Origin: Mesostigma viride
Taxonomy: Eukaryota; Streptophyta; Mesostigmatophyceae; Mesostigmatales; Mesostigmataceae
Length of the DNA stretch: 64,000 nt
Reading direction: 5' to 3'
Assembly: GCA_009746045.1 (NCBI GenBank)
Contig: RPFO01000114.1
Span: 1,700,411-1,764,410, forward strand
Part shown: positions 1-27,900 of the stretch, in pieces
Position numbering within the stretch: the stretch's first letter is position 1
Layout: the number at the start of each line of letters is the position of its first letter
The notes under the pieces: generated by a model
Database searches by the model: none
The model's input: the letters and a program-made list of their open reading frames with translations, nothing else
Told to the model about the DNA's origin: nothing
Made by a program: the position numbers and the translations under genes

Positions 1-11
1 TGGCCAGGAGG

Positions 12-485
12 GTGTGGAAGCAGGATGAGCCTTACTGTGTTGAGGTGCCTGCTATCTGGAAGCTGGAGCTGCATCAACATTTCCTGGTTATTCTGAAGGG
101 CCTGGAAGGACTCAGGTCGAGCCCAATCATCTGGAGACTCACGCTGCAGGAAGCTCTGATCAGTGAGTGTGGCTTGAGAGTGTCTTCAGTTGATCCCTGT
201 TTGTTGCTGGCCCAATGGGAGGGTCTGCCAGTGTATGCTAGTTTGCATGGAGATGATCTGCATTTGCTAGCCCCCACGACCTGGCTGAAGAAGTTTATTC
301 CTGTCATCAGTGGCAAGTTTTCACTGGGCAAGGAGCTGTGGCAGGAGCCCAACAAGCCTGTAGTGTTCTGTGGAATGCAGGCTACCCTGTTCAGGAGGGA
401 TGGGGAGTGGAGTATCAGCCTGGCTTCAGGCTGGAGGAGATGTCGCGTTTGCGTGCCATATCATCCTGGACTGGTCATTACCGCT
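12..485 (+). mobile_element. Ty1/copia reverse transcriptase fragment (decayed)
   Basis: This is the C-terminal half of a copia-type (RVT_2) reverse transcriptase, the polymerase of LTR retrotransposons. The translation has the family landmarks in order: LEGLRSSPIIWRLTLQEAL (usual form LxGLxQSPRxWxxxL), then VDPCLLL, then LHGDDLHLL, which replaces the catalytic YVDDLLL motif and keeps both aspartates. The frame shifts near 405-430: the better continuation, QPGFRLEEMSRL, lies in another frame. The window starts inside the element, so gag, protease, integrase and the 5' LTR are not visible. The reading is cut at about 485 by an insertion and resumes at 1444 with the RNase H domain. This is a dead copy. 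Confidence 0.8.
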
Positions 486-490
486 AAAAT

Positions 491-1421
491 GAGAATGAAA
501 GGTGCGGTCCTTTAACGGCACCGCCACCTTCATGACAGGCAATCCGGCCCAACCAGCCGATTCTTGAGACCATGCTTTATCATCAAAGCAACCAAAAGAC
601 CTTTCAATTCCAATGAGATACATGACGAATTACAAAGAGTGTCGGGTTGTAATGTTGTAGTTATAAGAGCAGCTGTGAGGTCCCTTGGTTGACGCCACTG
701 CAGGCCCCTTGTGGCGGCAGTGCGCGTGTGTTCCCGACCTAGTTCCTACTGGCATTCTTGCCAACGACGACCAGGGTGCCCGAAGGCCCTGTCCCTTGTC
801 TCGTTCTCAGTCTTACACACATGTTAAACCAATACATTGTCATATCCGTCAGTCCATCCTCATGGCAACTGACTGCATGCAACCACTCACGGGGGCTGCT
901 CCGGGCTGCTCGAACTATTTCACCCCATGAAGACAACAAACCAGTTGTGAGGGAGAGAAACGGACGAACAACGACCACCATGGTTCGTTGCTCATCCTTC
1001 TATACTGCTCAAAGCTCAAGCCTGGCGGCTGGCGCCACTAGCGCCACTTTAGACATCAGCCAATCATAACATTGTCTAATTTCCGACAAGCTAAACTTCA
1101 AGCTTTATCTGTCAAGCGAACACAAATATACAAGGGCAAATCTATCGGCTATGCCAGGCACCGCCTGGGGCTTCCTTGCATTTGTGTCTGGTGTCCCACG
1201 TTGAAATCCTGAAATTGCACATCTGCTCAGTGCCTCGCCGGCTTGCTGTGTACCAGCATTCGGCAAACTGCCCTTGTGACGAATGTTAGTGAAATTCAGG
1301 TCCGCCCAAAAGTTCCGTCAGCAAATTCAGCGGACTTGGCGCGTGAGTACAAGTGAGATCCGCGGCGTCAGTACCGGGCCGCGGTATAGCAACCCGCACA
1401 AGGCTGCGGACGTCAGAATTA
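491..1421. mobile_element. 931-bp insertion splitting the copia pol gene
   Basis: Copia coding sequence stops just before this stretch and resumes just after it. The 9-bp string cgctaaaat stands on both sides (482-490 and 1422-1430) and is a candidate target-site duplication. The insert has no convincing long coding region and no obvious terminal inverted repeats. It could be a non-autonomous transposon or unrelated filler DNA. I do not recognise its family. Confidence 0.45.
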
Positions 1422-1443
1422 CGCTAAAATCTGAATTGCGGAC

Positions 1444-2204
1444 GTGATAGATCACGGACGCGACAGAGATTATAAACAGACCATTGTGAAGGCCTTGCCA
1501 GAGAAGATCACCCAGGCTGCAGGACCTGAGTTGAGAGGCATGTGGGCCTGGTTTGCCAGCATCTGTGGTCCGTCTTTGATGGTCCATAGCAGAATGCCTG
1601 ATGAAGTGCTTGAGGATGAGAAGCCTCGAGTCATAGCCCGATTGGTGGAGAGTACCCCTGATCTGATTTTGTCTGGGATTGACTTTGCCCAGCCTATCAC
1701 CTTGGAGATCTTTGTTGACAGTTCCATGGATGCTCGCCAGGTTACCAAGGTCAGGGGGAGATCTGCTGCTCTGTTTGCTTTTTATCAGAGTAGGGCAAGT
1801 TTGTTCAGCTGGTACAGCAGACTGCAGAAGAGGGTCTGTATCAGTTCAGATGTGGCAGAATGCAGGGCCATATGCGAGGGGATCCAGTCCAGCTTGTACA
1901 TAAAGGAGTAATTAATGCTGGAGCTGGCTTCAGTTACCCCTTGGACCTTGCAGATGGAGACGTTGTTGCTAATAACAGACAGCATATGGGTATGGTCCAG
2001 TTTGTTCACAAGCAGCTGGCCAGAAGCCGGGACCTGGATTATTTGTTGCTGAAGGAGTTGGCCAGTTTGGTTGACTTGAAGCATATCCCTGGCGAGGAGA
2101 ACCCTGCTGATGCATTGACCAAGCTGCCACACAAGGCCCCAGCCCAGTACAATGTACTGAGGAAGCTCATGAATGCTGACTGTCAAGTCGGTCTATCTGT
2201 CTAA
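1444..2204 (+). mobile_element. Ty1/copia RNase H domain and pol C-terminus (decayed)
   Basis: This continues the pol polyprotein from 12-485. The first frame (1444-1911) carries the copia-type RNase H: an FVDSSMDA stretch, then RSAALFAFYQSRASLFSWYS and SSDVAECRA, which correspond to the DADWAG, SGYxxFLxxxxISWxSKKQ and SSTEAEYxA motifs of the family. A frameshift near 1905 moves the reading to the frame ending at 2204, which holds VHKQLARSRDLDYL and KHIPGEENPADALTKL, the usual end of copia pol (IPxxxQxADxLTK). The frameshift and the insertion upstream make it a pseudogene. Confidence 0.8.
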
Positions 2205-2929
2205 AATCTGAGAGCTGGGTGCTTAAGTCTCTGGATATCAGGCTGGGAGCTTGATTGTACATAATCCTGAGCACACCTTGAGGGGTGAGACATGTCTCTG
2301 GTGTGGGAATGTCTGACATTGTCTCTGATGGAGAGATGTCTATCTGGGGTTTTCATCTCAGTCTGAGGTTTCCCCAGATTTGTGGTTTGTGGGCGGGGTT
2401 CGATTCCCTGGTACCGTCTTAAGGGGACTCGGCGCGGCGAATATTTTCAACAAGACCTATACTGCATTACTGTAATAATGCCATTCCAACGTACCCTTGT
2501 CACCCGTAGTGACCTGTCGCATAGCTATCGCCTGCACCAAGATGAAATTAAGTGCATGCTTAGCTAACCGACTTCCACGCATAGCATCGCTATCAAACGA
2601 ATTGCTTCGCAGCAATTCCTGCATTGCGTACTTTGGCAATCATACCCCGAGCCTGGCTATAGGGTCTGTTACGACACGAACATTCACAACACAAAAGAGT
2701 ACCGGCAGTGCCCTTGGCCCGATATGGTATCTTGTTGAGTCGACTGGCATTGGAACCGTTGATATCCGGGGTTAATGCCACAACCCCCTGACGTTGAACT
2801 GCTTCAGCACTACAACGTCTCCGTAAGTGTTTCCCACACCAGTTATCTATATTGCGCAAGCATTCTTGGCTACCGTATCCATGGCAGCACCGAGCGACCC
2901 GCCATCGCTATAATGTATCCTCGCTGTGT
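2205..2929. other. Non-coding stretch downstream of copia pol; possible 3' LTR remnant
   Basis: No gene was found. A 3' LTR would be expected here, right after pol, and the start may belong to one, but no second LTR is in the window to compare with. A 13-base sequence near 2397 (gggttcgattccc) resembles a tRNA T-arm or B-box, but no matching D-arm or acceptor stem was found. Confidence 0.3.
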
Positions 2930-3738
2930 GCGGATGATCTAGCTCACGGACGTGACAAAGCTCCTTGGCAGCTGGCTCCCCTCCAAGGCCGACGACACTT
3001 AACACCCGCATTGGCCAGGCCTGGGCGGCCCTCCGCCGCCTCGACAGGTTCTGGACATGTCGCTACCTGAGTGAGCGGCGCGCAAGCGCATTCTGTTCAA
3101 GGCCCTAGTCCTCAGCATTCTCCTTTACGGCTGCGAGGCGTGGACCCTGGACCAGGCGCTGAGCCAGCAGCTTGACGGCACAGTCACTCGAATGCTCCGT
3201 CACATCCTCGGCGTCCGCTACCAAGAGCGCCGCACCCAGGCCTCGCTCTACGTACTGCGAGCTCCCTCTTGTAACCCATACCATCCGTCACCGCCGCCTC
3301 TTTGCCGGCCATCTTGCCCGCACAGACCGATGTGGGCCCTGCGGGTGGGCTTAGGACTGTCCAACCAGGTAGACACCTCCTCCTATGGCAGGGTCCCCTT
3401 GTCCCGTCGCAACCCAGTGTCAAACTTGCGCGCGCCCCGCACCGACGCGGCGTGAACTGGACCTAGGTGACACAATATTGCTTGAGGATGCAGGGCTTCT
3501 GGGATTATCTGTACTCCGCGCCCGCATGATAGACGAGGGGCTGCCGTCTGCGATAAGCACCTTCCTGTGGGGCATGCTCCTGTTTTCTCCCCACGGGCCC
3601 CGCGGCCCATTGATAGAATGCAGGGTAGAAGTCAGCAGGTGGAGGTTCTTGCCCCTAGCTGAGGATAGCCGCTACACTACCGCCTCGCCTGCCATTACAG
3701 TAGCGGACAGCTCAGATGAGGATTATATCCCCCTCTTG
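2930..3738 (+). mobile_element. LINE-type non-LTR retrotransposon fragment (RT C-terminal part)
   Basis: Degenerate plus-strand coding sequence with the C-terminal landmarks of a LINE reverse transcriptase: CADDLAH (a YADD remnant) near 2930, then KALVLSILLYGCEAWTL near 3100 and QLDGTVTRMLRHILGVRY near 3175, the thumb-like region after the polymerase active site. A later piece, LEDAGLLGLSVLRARMI (near 3480), belongs to the end of the same ORF. Several frameshifts and stops interrupt it. A related fragment lies at 44396-44960, and the family resembles the LINEs at 45660-48490 and 52106-53060. Confidence 0.75.
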
Positions 3739-3959
3739 TGACTATATTAATTAATTAATTGATTAATTAGACTCGTGTTCCCGTTGGGGAGTCACGGAGC
3801 ATTAACCCCGATGGATGGATGGCTGGGTGCAAACAGTCCTACCGGTCTAATCTATCTACAACAGCTACCTACTACGTCTATCTAAAGCTATCAACATCAG
3901 CTCTACCCTAGGGGAGCTGTCGGGCGTGCCTCCCGCGGGTTTGCACACATGACTATATT
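3739..3959 (-). mobile_element. 5'-truncated LINE 3' tail, inverted, with target-site duplication
   Basis: Read on the minus strand this is the last part of the LINE whose plus-strand copies end at about 53180 and 59900. It shares the tgtgcaaac..., ggtaggactg, catccatccatcg and ggggttaatgctccgtgac segments and the ttaattaa-rich tail. The 10-bp string tgactatatt flanks it at 3739-3748 and 3950-3959, as expected for target-primed insertion of a short truncated copy. It sits at the end of the plus-strand LINE fragment, so it is nested. Confidence 0.65.
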
Positions 3960-4330
3960 CTGATCATGACTATATGGTTGGGGCATGCTGCAGACGATAT
4001 TTGTAACTTTCGTGTAACTATTTCTTCTAATGAGATTAGCATAGTACTCCGTGGCATGCCCATGCGCATGACACGCAAGTACTTACTTTCTTACTTATTC
4101 AAAAGCTCAAGACTTCCTTTTCATCGCATGCATGCCACCCAGGCACCACAGTAGGGATTTCCAAAAGCCTACTACCAAGATGATCGATGGACTATGCAAA
4201 CACACAAAATATGGACTTTTGGGAGGCTCTATTTTTAACCCCACTCTGGTCCCATCAAAATGGCGTGCTGCATCTTACTGGTGTGTGTCATTTATGGGGT
4301 GTCAGCCTGCCCAGCATCTTCGGCGCCCGG
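3960..4330. other. 3' flank of FPGS
   Basis: About 370 bases beyond the FPGS stop codon (the gene runs leftwards). It should hold the 3' UTR and polyadenylation site; no unambiguous signal was recognised. No coding region was found. Confidence 0.4.
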
Positions 4331-20986
<16,656 letters not shown>

Positions 20987-21833
20987 CTGCAGGGCTAGCG
21001 TTTACCCAAAGAAGTACGAACTGCGCTTTCGGGCCAGCAATACTTAGCCGATGGGGAAGGGTGTGGCAAGAGCACTAGAAATTTTTCACCAAGGTCGGGC
21101 AGTGGAGAACACTACGCTGTAGCCAGATGCAGGTCCCGATACCATGATTACGAATAATGTGCACTAGTATATTTCCCTTATAATGCGGATAAAGTGAGTT
21201 CGCCATGGCTCGCTAATGAATGATTAAAACTGGCACACTGGCTGAAACATGGTGGCAGGGAAAATTTAGGAAACCGAGATGACGTGCCCGCGCAATATCT
21301 GTAACGTCATTGGGTAGTACATTTTCGAAGGGCAAGGATCTGTTGTGCATTATACAAACGGATTCGTACGGACACAGAAATTCAACCCATCTGCGCAGGA
21401 AGAACTTGCCGGGCTAATAAAGAATTCTCAACCTTCCTTGAGAATCCTCAACTTTCCTTGAGAATTCTCCGTCGGTTGAGGTGGCGGTTGACGAACAGGG
21501 GCACGATGCGCAGAATTCAGAATTTGGGTCCTAGCGCTACCGGCCGTGTCAACATGAAAGTGAACGAACCTTGTCGAATTTACGACACATTAGGCCAGCG
21601 CACTTTAACGTATTAACTTATGGCTTTCAAGAAAACGGTTTTGTCGAGTCTGTCTGCAACCCGTCTTGTTGATAATTTAGCAATTTGTGTTGTTGGGTAA
21701 CTTGCCGGCCTTGGCAGGCAAGTGCAACAGGCGTGCGCTGAGTTTGACGCGTTCGTAGTGTAGCAGAGGCAGCATGTCATGTTGTAAAGGCTTAATCCAG
21801 GGAATCGCATCAGACGAATCATAGGCACAAGTG
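20987..21833. promoter_or_regulatory. Divergent intergenic region between FPGS and the PA-domain gene
   Basis: About 0.85 kb between the first recognised FPGS exon (minus) and the first ATG of the PA-domain gene (plus), so it must hold the promoter of the latter and either the promoter or the 5' exon of FPGS. It contains an inverted repeat: gaattctcaa near 21423 and ttgagaattc near 21459 enclose a shorter repeat of the same arms. No TATA box stands out. Confidence 0.5.
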
Positions 21834-21995
21834 ATGGTAGTTTCGATGACGTTGCATCGAAATAGAAAACGATTAGTGGGAACCATTCTTCTCCCATGGT
21901 TCCTGCTATGTTTGACGTCTGGGGTTGGAGCTGTCACTACCTCCAGTTTCAAGGTTAACGGCAGAGCGTACGCCTGCATGCCACAGCCTTATAAG
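21834..21995 (+). CDS. PA-protein exon 1, signal peptide
   Basis: Starts at ATG 21834 (MVVSM...) or the in-frame ATG 21846 (MTLHRNRKRLVG), which gives a more usual signal peptide. Ends YACMPQPYK at AAG|gtacgt. Confidence 0.8.
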
Positions 21996-24900
21996 GTACG
22001 TGCGGTCACCTTCGCAAAAGGAAGTCTGCCATAAGGTGCCAACAGGGCTATGTAACTCCGATGTAGTAGTCGCCTATTAGAACTTACCTATTTATATTCG
22101 TGCAGCGATCTGGAATTTGCGTGTGATTCGTCACTGGCGTGCTTTCCTTGAGGAAGTAAGTGTTAATCGGATTTCGCTCATGGTAGTATCGGTTTCCGTT
22201 TTTTAATGAGCTCGAAGAATAGGCCAATTGCCAATCCGCTTGATGACTAGCCTCAGTGCTGGAAACGACGAATACCCTAGCATTTTTATTACGTAGAATG
22301 CAGGGATGAGTGCACATGCGTGGGGATTTGTGCGTCACTTGCGTTCAATATCATGCTGTCGTGCTAGTGGTACTTTCGAAAGATATGGCCGTGTGGTAGA
22401 TGGCAATGCATAATACCTTCCATGGATACTGAATTTTGAATTTGAAACTGGTCTTCTCTGCAGCCATATGTTTCTCAACGGCATCGTTTTACCTCCCGGG
22501 TTGAAGTGGGGAGCGTTTGGGGCATCGGAAAGCTTTGCTAGCAGCTTTTTGGCTGGTTATCATCAGAATAGTTTTCCCCATATGAGATTAGTGGCCTACT
22601 TATCTCTAGTAGTCTATGAGCAAACGCAACAGTTCACCATGGCACAAAGGAGCGTGACAGCCAGGGCCTGCCATTTCCAGGATCTAAAGTCCATTACATT
22701 ACGATCTTTAGTATCTTTTTACACACATTAGTCTATTTTAACATTAGTCTATTACACACGATCTTTAGTCTATTTTTACACACATTAGTCTATTTTTACA
22801 CGCATTAGTCTACTTTGATATTAGTCTATCACATACGATCTTTAGTCTATTGAATTCGCAAACTGCCTTGATCAATGACCCTTGTTGGCTATTCTTCCTA
22901 GCAACTAGGACATGCAGCATTTCCTTGGCCAGCTATGGAAATAACATGTTGGGAATGGTGAGCCTTCGTTGTGCATTAGGTCACATGCTGCCTTGCCGCT
23001 GTGCACGTTGACGCTGGAGTATAGTTGTTGCTGTGTGTTTTGCAACTCAGCAAGGGCCCTGTTTGTATATTTCGTTCCATGTCCCAGATTACTACTACTT
23101 GCAGCCATTATAATGGCCAGTTAGTCTCATAATCCCTCCTTGAAAGAGACCAGGTGTTTTTTTGTTATGAATGTGATGACCGTTAGAATATAGTTTGTAG
23201 CATGGTGCAATTCATTTCATTCAGCCTTACAGTTGTTTTCTTCCTTAGCCTTAGGTTGCTGTTCCATAAGTTACCACTCCCAAGCATACGTCCATTGAAA
23301 TTGATCGAGTTACGGAAATTAAATTAGCAACCCAATGAAAGCAAGAAGTGGGAACAACTCAAACATGTATGCTACACACGTGACTGGCGGGTCACTGTGC
23401 TGTTGGGTCACTGTATTGGTGTATCGGCTGGCAGGCGAGCAGCGCCGCGTGGCAGATTGCCGACGCGCCCCTTGTCCACCTGCACCCATCCACGGTCACT
23501 TGCGAGGAAGAAGTCATTGGCAACGCGCCGCGCATGCGCTCCAAGGTCATCTACCCAGAGGAGGTGCTCGCATCCGTCTCAGTACGTGCATGCCGTACAA
23601 CCAAGTAAATAGTGCCGCAGGGCAGCACCGCGGCTTTTCACCCTCATCAGCTTGTCTCTGTGTTTGTATGCGCGCATCATGAGCATGTCCATGTCCTAGG
23701 GCAGCACCGCGGCTTCACCATCAGGTGCTGGCGTCCATCCCGGTGTGTTCCCGGTGTGTTCGTACGCCTTTAGGATGCATAGGGTTCGGGCATTAAGTAT
23801 TTTTTTAGTAGCACCATGGCCGTGGCTTTACTATCACCTTCGTGATCCTTATCGCTGTCTGCTGGCGTCAATGCTAGGGGAAGGGGCCACCCTCATGAAG
23901 CCGGCCTCATGAAGCCTAGTGTCGGCATGCGTCCTTTGTAAAGTGAAGTAGACATCCAGCCATTTGTCCGCATGTTATATGCCCGTGTCGATATATATTA
24001 TATGTCGATATTTATTTTGTCAACCGACGGTACGTACGCTAGCATCAGCATATTTTGATACCTTCTTCCGTCAGCACTTTGACTACCCTTGCTCCATTAA
24101 CCTACGATTCCATATACCTCGGACCGCCCCCCCCCGCCCCCCCCCCCCCCCTCTGACAGCCATCGGCCACGTACCCCCTGGGCAAGATCGCGCTCATCGA
24201 AGGTGTCGCGTGCAACTACACCAACTACGGCGGCTATTTTCTGGACTACGCGCGCCGGCTGGTGGATCTGGATAGCCGCGGCGTGCTTGGGGTGGTCTAT
24301 GTGGACCCCTTCCCCGGCATGATCCCACGCCACTTGTCGTACTCGGCCGCGCCGGCCCCCGCGTGCGTCATGGACCGCGCCACGTGGGCGGACCTGAGGG
24401 ACAACACAGGGATCGCCACGGCGGCCAACCCGATCTCAGCGGATTTCACGCAGATGGTGCCGTACAATGAAGTTGGTGGGTTAGGAATATGATGCTGCGG
24501 CTTGCTGGTTTGTGGGTTATGAATGGCGTTGCGGCTTGCTGGTTGGTGGGTTATGAATGGCGTTGCGGCTTGCTGGTTGGTGGGCTATGAATGGCGTTGC
24601 GGCTTGCTGGTTTGTGGGTTATGAATGGCGTTGCGGCTTGCTGGTCTGTGGGTTGTGAATGGCGTTGCGGCTTGCTGGTTTGTGGGTTATGAATGGCGTT
24701 GCGGCTTGCTGGTTTGTGGGTTATGAATGGTGTTGCGGCTTGCTGGTTGGTGGGCTATGAATGGCGTTGCGGCTTGCTGGTTTGTGGGCTATGAATGGCG
24801 TACGGCTTGCTGGTTTGTGGGTTATGAATGGCGTTGCGGCTTGCTGGTTGGTGGCTTATGAATGGCGTTGCGGCTTGCTGGTTGGTGGCTTATGAATGGC

Positions 24901-27900
24901 GTTGCGGCTTGCTGGTTGGTGGGCTATGAATGGCGTTGCGGCTTGCTGGTTTGTGGGTTATGAATGGCGCTGCGGCTTGCTGGTTTGTGGGCTATGAATG
25001 GCGTTGCGGCTTGCTGGTTTGTGGGCTATGAATGGCGTTGCGGCTTGCTGGTTGGTGGGCTATGAATGGCGTTGCGGCTTGCTGGTTTGTGGGTTATGAA
25101 TGGCGTTGCGGCTTGCTGGTTTGTGGGTTATGAATGGCGTTGCGGCTTGCTGGTCGGTGGCTTATGAATGGCGTTGCGGCTTGCTGGTTGGTGGCTTATG
25201 AATGGCGTTGCGGCTTGCTGGTTTGTGGGTTATGAATGGCGTTGCGGCTTGCTGGTTTGTGGGTTGTGAATGGCGTTGCGGCTTGCTGGTTTGTGGGTTA
25301 TGAGTGGTGTTTCGGCTTGCAAGTTGGTGGGTTAAATGTGTTCCACATTGCTAGTTGGTGGGTTAAATGTGTTTAAATAGCTAGTTGGTGGGTTAAACAA
25401 TGGGGCCTGTTACTTGGCGGGTTACATTATATCACTAGTTGGTGGCTCAATGAGTGCTGCAGTTGCTAGTTGGTGAATCTATTGTCGTCAAGGTGGCTAG
25501 TGTTTGTGGGTATCAGATGAGATGGCGTGGCAATCCAATCACCATCATCGTAGCGGCCAGCTGGTGCTATTTGTGTCCTTTTTCCCAATTATTCCCCCCG
25601 CCCCCCATTCCCTCCCCCCCGCCCTTGCCACCTTGCCAACACCCCTTGTGTGGCAGACGAGCCGCTGATCAGCCCCATCATCACAAAGCTGTTCCTGTCC
25701 TCCAGCCAGGCGGCGTTTGACGTCCCGGCCATGAGCGCCACGTTCAACAACCCCAACAGCCCGCTCATCATGGGCAGTGTGGCCGTGCCCAGGTTTCACC
25801 CAAGGTGCTCAGGGCCCAAGGGGTGTAGGGTTGGGGGGTGACTGGTGGGGGCTTGCGGAGTGTTTGTAAGGTTCAATGGTTGGTGGTTGGAGTTGGTGGC
25901 TAGGGATTAGGGGTGAGGGGTGGGGAGTAGGGGGGTGGGGGTTGGATGAGTGATGAGGGGTTCAGGGGTTGAAAGCTAGGGGGTAGGTCGGGGGTTGGGG
26001 GGTAGGGGCAGGGCAAGGGGAGAGGGGCACGGGTCCAGGGGGGGGCTGCGGCATGGCCATAATTTTGAGCTCAGGCATCCCCCGCATGCCCCTATTTTCC
26101 TCTGTTTAGGGTTTACGAACCGAAGGACAGATTGTAGTCGGTCCGATCTGTCACTATCCCTGAACTAACCGTGTTTACATAGTTTTGCAAGGGCAATTCC
26201 CCTACTTGAATGCCACTGGGATTGCTATCGTTCTGATTCACTGCCTACAACACTCGCGTTGGACAAGTCATGCTTCCTTCCCGGTGAGGCCAACCGTTGA
26301 TGGGTTCTCGCGGTTGGGCCTCGGTGCCATGACTCGTGACACCTTGGGGGAACCGTTCCTCGCTCTTCCTGCTGCCACCGCAGTCACCTTGCTGTACCCA
26401 CCTTCTTCTCACTGTCTGCCATCCGTCAACGTCTTCTGTCCTCCACACGTGCCTTGTGTCCCCCACGCACCTTATGTCTGTTTGTGCGCCCCCGCCAGCT
26501 GCCTCGTGCAAGCGTTTGGAGATTGTGCCACCTGCTGGGCACGCCCGAGGGGGCCCTTCCTCAACACGGATGAACTGGTAAGAGGGTGACAGCTCCTGGA
26601 TGTATTACTAGCTTGTTCAGGGGGCAAACCACGGTGAGGGTTGTTGCTCAACATGGATGAGGTGGTCAATGACTTGGTGCGGCCAGACAAGAGCGCTATC
26701 TCGGAAAGCACAGAGGGAAGGGAAGGGAAGTAGTAAGCTGATGGTCACACATTTTATTACACCAATGCCCCGGAGTATTTTTTTGTCCCATCCAGGCCGA
26801 TGGCATGAACCTCATCTCTGGCCCCATGCGTGGCTAGAGAGTGCGTGGCTAGAGAGTGCGTGGCAAGGGAGATGAGATATGCTTGGCGGAGCGTGAGGGC
26901 CGGTCGGGGTGGAGCCGATGCTCTGTCAAAGGATGCCAGGTGTCACCACAGCCATTCCGCGTATCACTTGGAATGGTGGTGTGTTGCAAGTGCCCTGCAA
27001 AGTGCATACCAGTTTACAGTATGAGCTAAAGGTACGAGCGCCGCAAGTTGCTGGCATGGGCGCAAAATGGGGAGAGAGAATTGCTGGGTGCACCGCGCGT
27101 GTGGTCCCTAGATGTGGACCCTAGTGGCCTACTCCCTGGGTTGTTGCCAGCATGGTGAAGCCAGCATGTTGGTAGATGGTATGGTAAAGTCGTCGAAGAA
27201 CGGCACTTTTCGTTATGTTTTGAATGTTTAGCTCATCGTCTACACTAGTCTACGCCTATTGCTTCCTACGAACTCGCGCATATGCTCATAGCCTCATACC
27301 TATTGAGTTTGTATGTATGCTTAGGCATCACTGTGTGTGGGATAGCTATTTACGTGTTGCACGGAAGGATAATTATTTACGCGATATTTACGGTTACTTA
27401 CTCAGGTGTCACACGGAAGATCCCACACGATCGGAGGGAGATGCCGGCGCCATTGGGGGGCCGGTGGACAGGGATGTGTCCCAACCACAATTGCTACCAC
27501 ATTGCTGCTTACTGTGCCTCTGCCATTAACAATTGATGTGTCCATGTCAGCCAAGTAGAGCGGTTTCTGCCAGGCATTTAGCCAGGCGGATCGTGAACTT
27601 TGTCCCTTGGCCCAACCCATCCAAGTTACCTTGGCTGTGCCATGTTATGTCTCCACCTTACCCGGTGTGGATCCTTTTTTTTTGTTTGGTTATGGCTACC
27701 CTGCAGTCGGGCAAGGTCGTCTTCTATCACTACGAGACACTGGCCGATTTCCCCCTCTGCTACACCGTCTACTACCACCTGGCGGCGATTGCTAACGTAG
27801 GTCACGGGCAGGGGCTGGCTGTCATCTCTGGCTGAGGTCACAAGTTATGACTGCTGATGTCGGTCACGGATGGTCCTGGCGGTGCAGCAGGTAGTTTATG

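Noticed and set aside
2390-2440. tRNA or tRNA-derived SINE suggested by gggttcgattccc
   Set aside because: A T-arm can be drawn, but no D-arm, anticodon arm or matching acceptor strand is present.
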